Shown in pieces: positions 1 to 8,089 of a stretch of DNA of 64,000 bases; position 1 is the stretch's first letter; the number at the start of each line of letters is the position of its first letter. The stretch spans positions 5,150 through 69,149 of the forward strand of contig JBFWRI010000007.1 in NCBI GenBank assembly GCA_050248995.1, read 5' to 3'. The notes under the pieces are model-generated. The model saw only the letters and a program-made list of their open reading frames with translations, made no database searches and was not told the DNA's origin. A program made the translations under genes and the position numbers. The DNA is from JBFWRI01 sp050248995 (GTDB taxonomy: Bacteria > Pseudomonadota > Alphaproteobacteria > JAIXQD01).

Positions 1-609
1 GGCACGAATGTTCAGCAGCCACGCCACACTCGTGGGGTCTGTCACCAACGCAGCTGCAGCGTTTTGCTCGGCGATTTTTTTGCCAAGTTCAATGCGCTTG
101 TCATTACTGCTTTTACCGGCAAGATTTTGCGGAAAAATCTCGACCGGCGTCGCCGTCGCTGCCGGGCGCCCCTGCCACAGCTTGTCGATAGGGTTCTCGG
201 CAACCGCACGCAGCGTCAGGCCCAGTTTCTGCGCACGTTTTTCAGCAACCGCCAGCCATGCGGGTGTGAACAGGCGCGGGTCATATCCCAACTCGCCCTT
301 ATCCACCTTTCCCTTCAGCCATTCGCCCCACGGCTTGTCGATGAAGTGGCAGACTTCCCATGGCAGGTCCTTCAGCAGCTTGGCGGCTTCCGTCGTGTAG
401 CGGCCATCAACCACCAGCGCGGCATGTTCCAGCGTGACCAAAGCCATGCCAGCTGACCCGGCAAAGCCATTCAGCCATTCAAGGCGCGCGTCGCACGGCA
501 TGACGTATTCGCCCTGCACCTCGTCGGCGCGCGGCACGAAATACCCGGCAAGGTTTTGCGTTTTCATCCACGCGCGCAGGTCGGTAAGTTTTTTAATGTA
601 ATCGGTCAT
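1..609 (-). CDS. Xaa-Pro aminopeptidase, three-domain type (partial, C-terminus beyond window)
   Basis: Reading the minus strand from an ATG at 609 gives an open frame of 203 codons that runs off the left edge. The N-terminus (MTDYIKKLTDLRAWM, then a VPRADEVQGEY stretch and EWLNGFAGSAG) matches the first creatinase-like domain of aminopeptidase P of the long XPNPEP1 type, rather than the short E. coli PepP. Such enzymes release an N-terminal residue preceding proline and use a two-metal pita-bread domain, which lies outside this window, so catalytic residues cannot be checked. The start overlaps the prmA stop in an ATGA, indicating translational coupling in a uvrD-prmA-aminopeptidase operon. 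Cytoplasmic location is inferred from the lack of a signal peptide. Confidence 0.85.
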   Translation of the reverse strand, partial: MTDYIKKLTDLRAWMKTQNLAGYFVPRADEVQGEYVMPCDARLEWLNGFAGSAGMALVTLEHAALVVDGRYTTEAAKLLKDLPWEVCHFIDKPWGEWLKGKVDKGELGYDPRLFTPAWLAVAEKRAQKLGLTLRAVAENPIDKLWQGRPAATATPVEIFPQNLAGKSSNDKRIELGKKIAEQNAAAALVTDPTSVAWLLNIRA

Positions 610-1436
610 CGCAGCACTAACGTGGTCCAGCCATCCTGTGTAAATCGCCAGCATAAATGCAGGCGCTGCAGGCGGTATGCCTTTAAAATAAGCGGTGTTT
701 GTTCTGCCAGCAAGCCAGAGACCACCACATAACCGCCTTTTTTGAGGCTGTTTTTGATGTTGCGCGCCAGTTTCGTAAGCGGTCCGGCCAGAATGTTGGC
801 GATCACGATGTCATAAGGACGGCGGCGCGCCACCTCGCGCGGTTGTAGGCCAGGCCCGCGCAATACCATAATCCCCTGCCCGGCATTGTCGGCAAGGTTG
901 CGGCGCGTCACAGCCACAGCATCGACATCGATATCACTGGCCACCAGCCGCGCTGCCGGCCACAGCTTGCGTGCCGCCAGCGCCAGCACGCCGGTACCAC
1001 ACCCAATGTCGGCGATATTTACTGGCTTGCGACGGCGAATGAACTGCAGAGCGCGCAGGCATCCCTGTGTGGTGGCATGATAACCATCACCGAACGCATG
1101 GGCCGATTGCACATAAAGCTGCTTTTGCGTCACAAGGCGCGTATCCATGGTTGGCGCATCGGTCAACCTAAACAGACCAACACTGCCTGCCCCGCTGTCG
1201 CGCCCGCCGGCCGCCAGCCAATCCTGCTGCTCCAGCAATTTCCATTCCGCGGTGGCAGTGCCGACAAGTGCTTTTGTTTCTTCCGCATCAAGGCGCACAG
1301 AAAAGAGCGCCGAAACCATGGCTTTCTTGCCTTTGATATCAATATCCACCGCCAGCGCCTGCTCGGCCACGGCATCGCTGACGCTTTCGGCCTTCTGTGC
1401 CGTCGTCTGGACGATAAGCTGCCACAATGCCGTCAT
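606..1436 (-). CDS. prmA: Ribosomal protein L11 methyltransferase PrmA
   Basis: A class I SAM-dependent methyltransferase of 276 residues. The PrmA signature AFGDGYHATTQGCL (usual form AFGTGTHxTT) is present near residue 115, followed by the SAM-binding loop IADIGCGTGVLAL, the acidic strand-2 end SDIDVDAV, and the IANILAGPL motif that replaces the NPPY of other methyltransferases. PrmA trimethylates ribosomal protein L11 in the cytoplasm. The length is slightly short of the usual 290-300, in line with a compact N-terminal L11-recognition domain. The start ATG at 1436 shares one base with the uvrD stop (TGATG) and its stop overlaps the downstream aminopeptidase start, so all three are probably one transcript. 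The FGDGYHATT variation on the usual FGTGTH is mild and I would not read it as inactivating. Confidence 0.92.
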   Translation of the reverse strand: MTALWQLIVQTTAQKAESVSDAVAEQALAVDIDIKGKKAMVSALFSVRLDAEETKALVGTATAEWKLLEQQDWLAAGGRDSGAGSVGLFRLTDAPTMDTRLVTQKQLYVQSAHAFGDGYHATTQGCLRALQFIRRRKPVNIADIGCGTGVLALAARKLWPAARLVASDIDVDAVAVTRRNLADNAGQGIMVLRGPGLQPREVARRRPYDIVIANILAGPLTKLARNIKNSLKKGGYVVVSGLLAEQTPLILKAYRLQRLHLCWRFTQDGWTTLVLR

Positions 1437-3733
1437 CAGGCCTTCTGTACAAAACTGTCGGCCACTTTTTTCAGGCCGCTGGTGTCAAACTTCACTTCCA
1501 GCATGCCGGTGCGCTTGGCTACAACCGTGCCATAGCCAAACTTGTCGTGGAACACGCGCGCGCCCGGGGTGAATATCGTATCGCCTTCTTCGGTTTCATA
1601 CACCAGCTCGCGCACCTGCCCTTCCAGCAAGACTGACTTCGATGCTGCCGGCGGTTCGAAACTGCGCGACGCATAGGCATTCGAAAACGAGCCTTGCTGC
1701 CCGCGGTAAGCAGCGCTGGGGGCCGCATACATGCCGGGGTCTTTCTCGTCGATACGGTTATCGGCCGGAATCTCGGCCACAAAGCGCGACGGCAGCGCAT
1801 AAACCGTATTACCGTACACGCGGCGCTGGCTGGCGAAACTGACATACGCCTGCTGGCGGGCCCGCGTCAGCCCCACATACGCAAGGCGACGCTCTTCTTC
1901 CAGCCCGGCCGAGCCGGATTCATCCAGCGTGCGCTTGCTGGGGAAGATATCTTCTTCCCAGCCCGGCAGGAACACATACCCGAATTCAAGCCCCTTCGCT
2001 GCGTGCAGTGTCATCAGCGTTACCATCGGCGTATCGTTATCCTTGGCGGCATCCATCACCAGCGCGACGTGTTCAAGAAACGCCGGCAGCGATTCAAACT
2101 CGGCCATGGCGTTCACAAGTTCCTTCAGGTTTTCAAGGCGGCCCTGCGCCTGCGGCGTCTTGTCCTGCTGCCACATGGCAGTATAGCCGCTTTCTTCCAG
2201 CACCATGCGCGCCAGATCGACGTGGCTGATGCTTTGCTGCAGCGAGCGCCAGCGCTGGAAATTACGCACAAGTTCCCGCAGCGGCGTGCGGGTACGTGAC
2301 GGCAACTCGTCGGTTTCGATAATATCTTCGGTCACCACATACAGCGGGCGGCCCTGATGGCGTGCCAGTACGCGCAGTTTCTGCACGCTGGCCTCGCCCA
2401 CGCCGCGCTTCGGCACGTTGATAATGCGATCAAAAGCCAGATCGTCCTCGGGCACGCAGATGGTGCGGAAGTAAGCCAGGGCATCGCGGCATTCCTGCGT
2501 TTCGTAAAACCGCATACCCGACAGCACGCGGTAAGGTATACCCAGCTGGATGAAGCGATCTTCGAATGCGCGTGTCTGGAAGCCGGCGCGCACAAGAATG
2601 GCTATGTTGTTCAGGTCAACGCGCTTGCGCTGCAGCGCCTCGATCTCCTCGCCCACCCAGCGGGCCTCGTCGTCACCGTCCCACAAGCTGCGCACGCGCA
2701 CCTTGTCACCTTCATCAGCCGCCGTCCACAGCGTCTTGCCAAGGCGGTCGCGGTTGTTGGCGATCACACCACTGGCGGCGGCAAGGATATGTGCTGTGCT
2801 GCGATAGTTCTGTTCCAGGCGTATGACCTGCGCGCCTTCAAAGTCGCGCTCGAACTTCAGGATATTGCCCACTTCGGCGCCGCGCCAGCTGAAGATCGAC
2901 TGGTCATCGTCGCCCACACAGCAGATGTTCTTGTGACCGCCTTCTTTTCCCTGCGCCAGCAATCGCAGCCACAGATATTGCGCGACGTTGGTATCCTGAT
3001 ACTCGTCCACCAGAATATATTTGAATTGCTGCTGGTAATGCGTGCGCACATCTTCATGGTCACGCAGCAGCACCAGTGTGTGCAGCAGCAAGTCGCCGAA
3101 ATCGCAAGCGTTCAGCGATAACAGGCGCTGCTGGTAATCGCGGTACAAATCGGCCATCTTGCCGTTCAGCAGGCTACCGGCGTCATACTTCCCCACCTGG
3201 TCGGGCCCCAGCGCCTTGTTCTTCCAGCCGTCGATCACCGACGCCAGCAGACGCGCCGGGTTCTTCTTTTCATCCAGCCCCATCGCCTCGACCAGCTGCT
3301 TAATCAGGCGTAACTGGTCATCTTCATCAAGAATGGTGAAATTCGATTTCAGCCCCACACGTTCGGCCCAGCGGCGCAGGATGCGCACCGACAGCGAATG
3401 GAACGTGCCCAGCCACATTCCCGCCGTGGGGCGGCCCAGAATAGCCTCGGCGCGGTGGCTCATCTCGCGTGCGGCCTTGTTGGTGAAGGTGACGGTCAGC
3501 ACCTGCTGCGGCGTGGCATACCCACCCATTAGGATGTGCGCAAGGCGTGTGGTTAAAACCTTGGTCTTGCCGGTACCAGCGCCCGACAGCACCAGCAGCG
3601 GCCCCTGCAACGTCAGTACGGCCTGCTGCTGCGGCGGGTTCAGGTCGGCCAGCCATGGCTGCAGCGCCGGGGGTACTGTTATCCCTTGGGCGACTTCCGG
3701 CACATGAACTGAAGCTTGCACGGGTAGATTCAT
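1436..3733 (-). CDS. uvrD: ATP-dependent DNA helicase UvrD/PcrA
   Basis: A superfamily 1A helicase of 765 residues. Visible motifs: a Q-motif region LNPPQQQAV near residue 32, Walker A GAGTGKT at 51-57, TFTNKAAREM (motif Ia), VDEYQDTN (Walker B/motif II), GDDDQSIFSWRGA (motif III), QNYRST (motif IV), TLHAAKGLEF (motif V) and VGLTRARQ (motif VI). The C-terminal 60 residues form the small tudor-like domain of the family (DKFGYGTVV). UvrD unwinds DNA 3' to 5' in nucleotide excision repair and mismatch repair. The region upstream of the ATG at 3733 is a 60-bp divergent spacer shared with an AT-rich orphan gene. It leads a coupled operon with prmA. Confidence 0.96.
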   Translation of the reverse strand: MNLPVQASVHVPEVAQGITVPPALQPWLADLNPPQQQAVLTLQGPLLVLSGAGTGKTKVLTTRLAHILMGGYATPQQVLTVTFTNKAAREMSHRAEAILGRPTAGMWLGTFHSLSVRILRRWAERVGLKSNFTILDEDDQLRLIKQLVEAMGLDEKKNPARLLASVIDGWKNKALGPDQVGKYDAGSLLNGKMADLYRDYQQRLLSLNACDFGDLLLHTLVLLRDHEDVRTHYQQQFKYILVDEYQDTNVAQYLWLRLLAQGKEGGHKNICCVGDDDQSIFSWRGAEVGNILKFERDFEGAQVIRLEQNYRSTAHILAAASGVIANNRDRLGKTLWTAADEGDKVRVRSLWDGDDEARWVGEEIEALQRKRVDLNNIAILVRAGFQTRAFEDRFIQLGIPYRVLSGMRFYETQECRDALAYFRTICVPEDDLAFDRIINVPKRGVGEASVQKLRVLARHQGRPLYVVTEDIIETDELPSRTRTPLRELVRNFQRWRSLQQSISHVDLARMVLEESGYTAMWQQDKTPQAQGRLENLKELVNAMAEFESLPAFLEHVALVMDAAKDNDTPMVTLMTLHAAKGLEFGYVFLPGWEEDIFPSKRTLDESGSAGLEEERRLAYVGLTRARQQAYVSFASQRRVYGNTVYALPSRFVAEIPADNRIDEKDPGMYAAPSAAYRGQQGSFSNAYASRSFEPPAASKSVLLEGQVRELVYETEEGDTIFTPGARVFHDKFGYGTVVAKRTGMLEVKFDTSGLKKVADSFVQKA

Positions 3734-3792
3734 GGTGATTATATAAGCAGAACGTATAGAGAACGTCTATTAATAAAAACTTTTGAGGATCT

Positions 3793-4500
3793 ATGAACAT
3801 ATCTGATGTGGTGAATGCTTCTCTCGACATTACAGTTTCAGCTTCGCCAGAACTCACTTTAGCAAAAAGCACTGTAAAAAGTGTTTTTTCTGCTTGGCTT
3901 GAGAACCGAAAAAAGATCGGTCAGAAAATAATCTTAGAGGAAATTAAGGACGGAAACTTAAACCCTGAGCTTTTCACAAGGGATGACACTATATTTCTTT
4001 TGAACAGATTTGCCGAAGCAGTGCGGATGGGTAGAGCGAAAGAAAACCTTAGGCTGATAGCTAAAGCTGTCGTCGGAGCAATGAACCATCCTGATTTAAT
4101 GGCCGATGACTTTAATTGTTACGTTGATGCACTTGAAAACTTATCTAGGAATGAGATTGTCTTGTTGGGAAATATATATTCTACATACAAAGACTTAAAT
4201 TTACTTAGGACTGAAACAAAAGATATCCCCAATGACGCTAACTACTCATCATTTAGTGCGGCAAATATTATTGAAGCGACACGCACTTATAAAGATAGAT
4301 TGATTAAAGTAGGTCTTTTCCGCACAAACGAAGAGTTAGATGCTGTCTGCTTAGCGCTCTCGAGGACAGGTTTTCTAAAACAATACCATGGAATTGCTCT
4401 TGATGGGTCTTACGCCCCCAGTATTTTATTTAGAAGACTTATGGAGAGCATCGGCAATGATGCGCTAAATAAAGTCATAAAAGAAATGCAGGAAATTTAA
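3793..4500 (+). CDS. AT-rich orphan gene, unknown all-helical protein
   Basis: A protein of 235 residues that I cannot assign to a family. It is predicted by composition to be mostly alpha-helical, with no signal peptide, membrane span or enzyme motif. The central part (residues about 75-145, including RLIAKAVVGAM, DDFNCYVDALENLS and NEIVLLGNIY) has the look of a helical-bundle adaptor. A clear GAGGAT ribosome binding site precedes the ATG by 4 bases. Its base composition is visibly AT-rich (roughly 40% G+C by eye), with codons such as TTA, AAA and ATA that the flanking uvrD and HD-domain genes avoid. This is a strong sign of recent acquisition. It stands alone between two minus-strand genes. 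No repeats, tRNA or integrase mark an insertion boundary. Confidence 0.85.
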   Translation: MNISDVVNASLDITVSASPELTLAKSTVKSVFSAWLENRKKIGQKIILEEIKDGNLNPELFTRDDTIFLLNRFAEAVRMGRAKENLRLIAKAVVGAMNHPDLMADDFNCYVDALENLSRNEIVLLGNIYSTYKDLNLLRTETKDIPNDANYSSFSAANIIEATRTYKDRLIKVGLFRTNEELDAVCLALSRTGFLKQYHGIALDGSYAPSILFRRLMESIGNDALNKVIKEMQEI

Positions 4501-4512
4501 CTGTAGCGCAAG

Positions 4513-4540
4513 AAAAACGTCAGCAGAAAAGCTGCTTCGC
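4513..4540 (-). terminator. Weak hairpin with T-run after the HD-domain gene
   Basis: On the minus strand, AGCAG-CTTTT-CTGCT is followed by GACG and five T residues, directly after the stop codon of the HD-domain gene. The stem is only 5 bp, so this is a marginal intrinsic terminator. Confidence 0.3.
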
Positions 4541-6762
4541 TATTGGCCGTTTACCAGCGCCTGACGATTGCGCGCCGACCATGCTGCAAGGCGGCGGTCG
4601 GCGGCGGCACGGCGGTCGGCTTCCGGCGCCTTCGCCATACCGGCATACACATCGGAAACTTCGGCAATCGCCTCGCAGCGCGCATCAGTCGGCGGCAGCG
4701 TGCAGATGAAATCGCCGGGCTGTGGCTCGTTATCAATGAACAGCACGCGCGCTACATCGCCCACGCGGCGACCATCCAGCGTCATCTGGCTGAATTCGAT
4801 ACGGAAATCACCGACCGCGCCAACAGCGCCTTCGGTATAGGTCCGGTTATCAGCAGGCACCGACGGTGCACGATCCGGACTGCCGTTATCCGCTGCAGGT
4901 GTACGGGCTGGCGCAGGCGCCGATGGCGGCATCTGGCTTGTAAATATCCATGCCAGAAGGCCGATACCACCCGCCAAGGCAACAGCAATAAGGCTGGCAC
5001 GGTAGTTCATATCGTTGCCTTGGCGTCGCGCCGATTCAGCCGGCGGTGCAACAGGAACAACAGCCGCTGGCTTGGCTTTACGCGGCGTGAACTGGATCAT
5101 CGGTGTCGAGCCGCTGCTCGCAACCTTGTCGGCATAACGGGCGATGACACCGGTAAAACCTTCGTCGTTGGTGTGCTTGGCCAATACCATTTTGCAGACC
5201 GTATCAAAATCATGCTGCACGCCGTCGTAATACGCAAAACCTGTGACCAAGTTACGCAACTCGGCGGCATTCAGTTTCTTGAATTCGGCCAGAATAGTAC
5301 GCATGCCGTGCGCCGTAATATTACAGCCGGGAGCCGTGATCTGCTTTTCCAGCTGCGCCCACGCATAGTAACGCAGCTTCACAAAGTCTTGCGGCACATC
5401 TTGCGGCGGGCTGAATGCGGCAATCTGCTCCTGCATCTCGCTCCACAGCTGGGCATCCAGTCTTTCAGCGCGCTCCTTATCGCCCGGAATCTTGTCGCTG
5501 TATTTGAACAGCAGGCCCTTCTTCATGCAACCGGGCGATGATGGTTCGCCGGCATCAGGAATCGCCCAATCGGCCGGCACCGTGCCCGAGGCGCGCATCG
5601 CAGCTTCGTACTTATCCTTCAGTTCTTCAAACTGCTCGGGGTTATAACGCTGCAGCCACGGCGCGAAGGTCTGGAAACGCTGTTCGTCCGACATTGAAAG
5701 CCACAGCGTGGCCAGCGAGCGGGCGCGCAGCGGCAGGCCGATGCTGTGATCCTCGTCACCAAGATTATCAAACAGGTTACTGGCATAGAAAAACACATGG
5801 CCGAAAAGGTTGTTGTCACGCGGGCCGCCCGGGAATGCCAGCGACCAGATCTTCTCCGGCTCCAGCGGCATGCGGAAGCCAAGGCCCATCTCGCCCACAT
5901 TCGCCTGAATAGCGCGGCGGTAATGTTCAACTGTCAGGCCGCCCAGGCGATCGCCCGCCTGCACATACTGCGCCATGGCGCTTTTCTTGGCCTCGCCGCC
6001 CGTGTGCGACACCACGCTGTACAGCAGTGACTCGCGGAAGAACGGCGAGAACTCGCAGCCCTCTTCACGCTCCAACTTTTGCATCAACTGGTCGGCGAAT
6101 TCAGCGCTTAAATAAGCATGGTCGGTGCCGGCAAGGCCGCACAGCGATGTGCCCGTCAGAACCTCTTCCACAATACGGCCCGTATCGTGCAGCAAGCCGC
6201 CCAGAATCGAAGCGGTACGCCAATCTGCAACGCCCGTTTTATCTTTCAGCATGAAGCTGACGGCCGAGTCCATATAGGCGACATGACGGCGATCATGCCC
6301 CGGCGTCCCGGTTGCGCCGTGGCTGTCAAGGAATGCCACCAGCTCTTCGGCAAACCGCTTCAGGCTGGTCTGCCCCTTTTCGCTGTCATACCATTCCTGC
6401 AGCTGTGCCTCATTCGGGCCGTCAAAGTCTTTTTGACCGAACTGGCGATCGGCGAATTTTTTACCCTTTGCCTCACCATCCTTGCGGCCAATACGGCCAC
6501 GCGCATCGCGGCGGGCGGCATCGTATGATTCACCCGAAACCACCGTATCGGCACCATCAACTTTTACTGTCGCCGAATACTCTTCAAGGCCGAGGAACTC
6601 TTGCTCGTAAGCCAAAGCAAAAGCATCCCACTTGGCAAACACGTCGCGCATCAGCGCGTCATAGCGCCCGGTATCCCATATACCGCGCTGGCCCTTGCGG
6701 TCGCGGCCTTCGTTCAGTACATCAAAAAGATTGGCAAGGCCTTGTTGGGCGGTATCCGTCAC
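4540..6762 (-). CDS. Membrane-anchored HD-domain phosphohydrolase-like protein
   Basis: A protein of 740 residues starting with GTG, preceded by AGGAGA at good spacing. An HD-superfamily core is visible at about residues 150-285: H156 and H160 in GHDRRHV, the HD pair H192-D193 in LHDTGR, H215 in TDHAY, H253 in SHTGG and D271 in QAGDRLGG, enough ligands for a metal site. It lacks the HHE and GYP motifs of HD-GYP cyclic-di-GMP phosphodiesterases. A helical region follows, then a proline/alanine linker, one membrane span at about 588-611 and a C-terminal segment of about 130 residues containing two cysteines. The topology would place the HD domain in the cytoplasm and the tail in the periplasm. 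The substrate is unknown. The gene downstream of the same promoter region, a GGDEF protein, suggests nucleotide signalling, which is inference only. Confidence 0.75.
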   Translation of the reverse strand: MTDTAQQGLANLFDVLNEGRDRKGQRGIWDTGRYDALMRDVFAKWDAFALAYEQEFLGLEEYSATVKVDGADTVVSGESYDAARRDARGRIGRKDGEAKGKKFADRQFGQKDFDGPNEAQLQEWYDSEKGQTSLKRFAEELVAFLDSHGATGTPGHDRRHVAYMDSAVSFMLKDKTGVADWRTASILGGLLHDTGRIVEEVLTGTSLCGLAGTDHAYLSAEFADQLMQKLEREEGCEFSPFFRESLLYSVVSHTGGEAKKSAMAQYVQAGDRLGGLTVEHYRRAIQANVGEMGLGFRMPLEPEKIWSLAFPGGPRDNNLFGHVFFYASNLFDNLGDEDHSIGLPLRARSLATLWLSMSDEQRFQTFAPWLQRYNPEQFEELKDKYEAAMRASGTVPADWAIPDAGEPSSPGCMKKGLLFKYSDKIPGDKERAERLDAQLWSEMQEQIAAFSPPQDVPQDFVKLRYYAWAQLEKQITAPGCNITAHGMRTILAEFKKLNAAELRNLVTGFAYYDGVQHDFDTVCKMVLAKHTNDEGFTGVIARYADKVASSGSTPMIQFTPRKAKPAAVVPVAPPAESARRQGNDMNYRASLIAVALAGGIGLLAWIFTSQMPPSAPAPARTPAADNGSPDRAPSVPADNRTYTEGAVGAVGDFRIEFSQMTLDGRRVGDVARVLFIDNEPQPGDFICTLPPTDARCEAIAEVSDVYAGMAKAPEADRRAAADRRLAAWSARNRQALVNGQ

Positions 6763-6852
6763 GCAAAAATCTCCTGAAGAATCAGATGATTAAATATGCT
6801 GCCAGATAACAATATTCTGGGCGCGAAAGCAATTTCAAAAAATCCTTAAAAA

Positions 6853-7974
6853 TCAAGCCTCTGTGGTGATACTGACGGTCTTTTCCGGGGTACTGCCCGT
6901 CACCTTGGTATCGATATGCGGCGTAACCGGTGGGTCGTTTGAAACCACGCGGTTGCGGCCTTCCTGCTTGGCGCGGTACAGCGCCTGGTCGGCACGGTCA
7001 ACGAAGTCGTTCATGTCTTCACCATACACATACTGTGTCACGCCGATCGACAGCGTGATCTGGCCCAGATCCTCGTTTTGCGGTTTACGGATGATCTTCT
7101 TGTTGGCTACCACGTTGCGCAGACTGTCGGCCAGCTTGACAGCGAAATCCATACGCGTTTGCGGCAGCAGCACGGCAAATTCCTCACCGCCCCAGCGCGC
7201 CACGGTATCGCGGCCCTTGATGTTTTCTTTCAGCGTGCTGGCGACAAGCTTCAGGACCTGGTCGCCTACAAGGTGGCCGTATTTATCGTTGAATTTCTTG
7301 AAGAAGTCGATATCGACCATCGCGATCGACAGATCTTCATTGTGCGCACGGGCGTCATTCGACGCGCGGATCAGCTCGGCCGTGAAGGCTTTGCGGTTGT
7401 TGATACCCGTCAGCGGGTCGCGCAGCGATTCCTGCTTTACCGTGTCCAGATTTGTCTTCAGTTCGTTCACCTGGTCCAGCGACAGTGTCAGCTGGTCCTG
7501 CAAACTCTGGTTCTGCTGCGCCATCTGCTTGGTCTGCTCCATCATGCCGGCGACAAGGGTCTTTACTTGCTCGATAGGCGCCGAAGCGATCCCTTTACCG
7601 AACTCATCAAGCTGTTCGCCGTATTCGTCGGCGCCTTTCTGGGCATTCGAAACCATGTCCATGATCTGCTTCATCTCGGCTTCGAACAGCGTGGCGGTTT
7701 TCTGCACGGCGGCTTCATGTGACATGGCGCTCAGCGATTTTTCATAAATCATCTGCATCGCATTGCCGAGCCGGCCCGGGTCCAGCTGGTATTTACCCAG
7801 CGCGTCGTTCACTTCCAGTGTCAGACGTTCGTCCTTGCCTTCGCAGAAGGCAAAGAACACGGCATAGTTCTCGGGCGTGGGAAGCAGTTTAAGCTCGCTC
7901 AGCAGGCGCCAGGCCTTCTCGGCGTTGGCGACAATGCGGGTGTCAAGCGTTGCGGATGTTATCGGTGCTGCCAT
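6853..7974 (-). CDS. Diguanylate cyclase (GGDEF domain)
   Basis: A soluble protein of 373 residues. Residues 1-90 form an N-terminal helical domain, about 95-185 a glutamine-rich coiled coil, and about 186-345 a complete GGDEF domain with DPLTGINNR, MVDIDFFKKFND and the active-site GGEEF at 262-266, so it should make cyclic-di-GMP from two GTP. The inhibitory site, normally RxxD six residues before GGEEF, reads KGRD (253-256). The arginine is replaced by lysine, so product feedback may be weak. There is no membrane span or receiver domain, and the input is presumably through the N-terminal domain and coiled-coil dimerisation. It lies 90 bp upstream of the HD-domain gene on the same strand, and is divergent from the hybrid kinase gene. 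The stretch 7975-8089 carries TATAAT-like elements in both directions. Confidence 0.9.
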   Translation of the reverse strand: MAAPITSATLDTRIVANAEKAWRLLSELKLLPTPENYAVFFAFCEGKDERLTLEVNDALGKYQLDPGRLGNAMQMIYEKSLSAMSHEAAVQKTATLFEAEMKQIMDMVSNAQKGADEYGEQLDEFGKGIASAPIEQVKTLVAGMMEQTKQMAQQNQSLQDQLTLSLDQVNELKTNLDTVKQESLRDPLTGINNRKAFTAELIRASNDARAHNEDLSIAMVDIDFFKKFNDKYGHLVGDQVLKLVASTLKENIKGRDTVARWGGEEFAVLLPQTRMDFAVKLADSLRNVVANKKIIRKPQNEDLGQITLSIGVTQYVYGEDMNDFVDRADQALYRAKQEGRNRVVSNDPPVTPHIDTKVTGSTPEKTVSITTEA

Positions 7975-8089
7975 TTTCTTTTTCTTTGCCTACTATAATG
8001 TGCTTTCCATAGAGTTAAAACCCTCTAAAACCCTATAAAATACAGCCGTAGGCTCATTATCAAGGCCCCGGCATTGTTGCTGTGCTGGG

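Noticed and set aside
8..456. Two plus-strand reading frames of 130 codons at the left edge
   Set aside because: They lie opposite the open minus-strand frame of the aminopeptidase, which has recognisable domain sequence; their own products look like antisense translations rich in Ala, Arg and Cys.
4540..6762. HD-GYP cyclic-di-GMP phosphodiesterase
   Set aside because: The HHE and GYP motifs are absent although HD ligands are present, so I call only an HD-superfamily protein.
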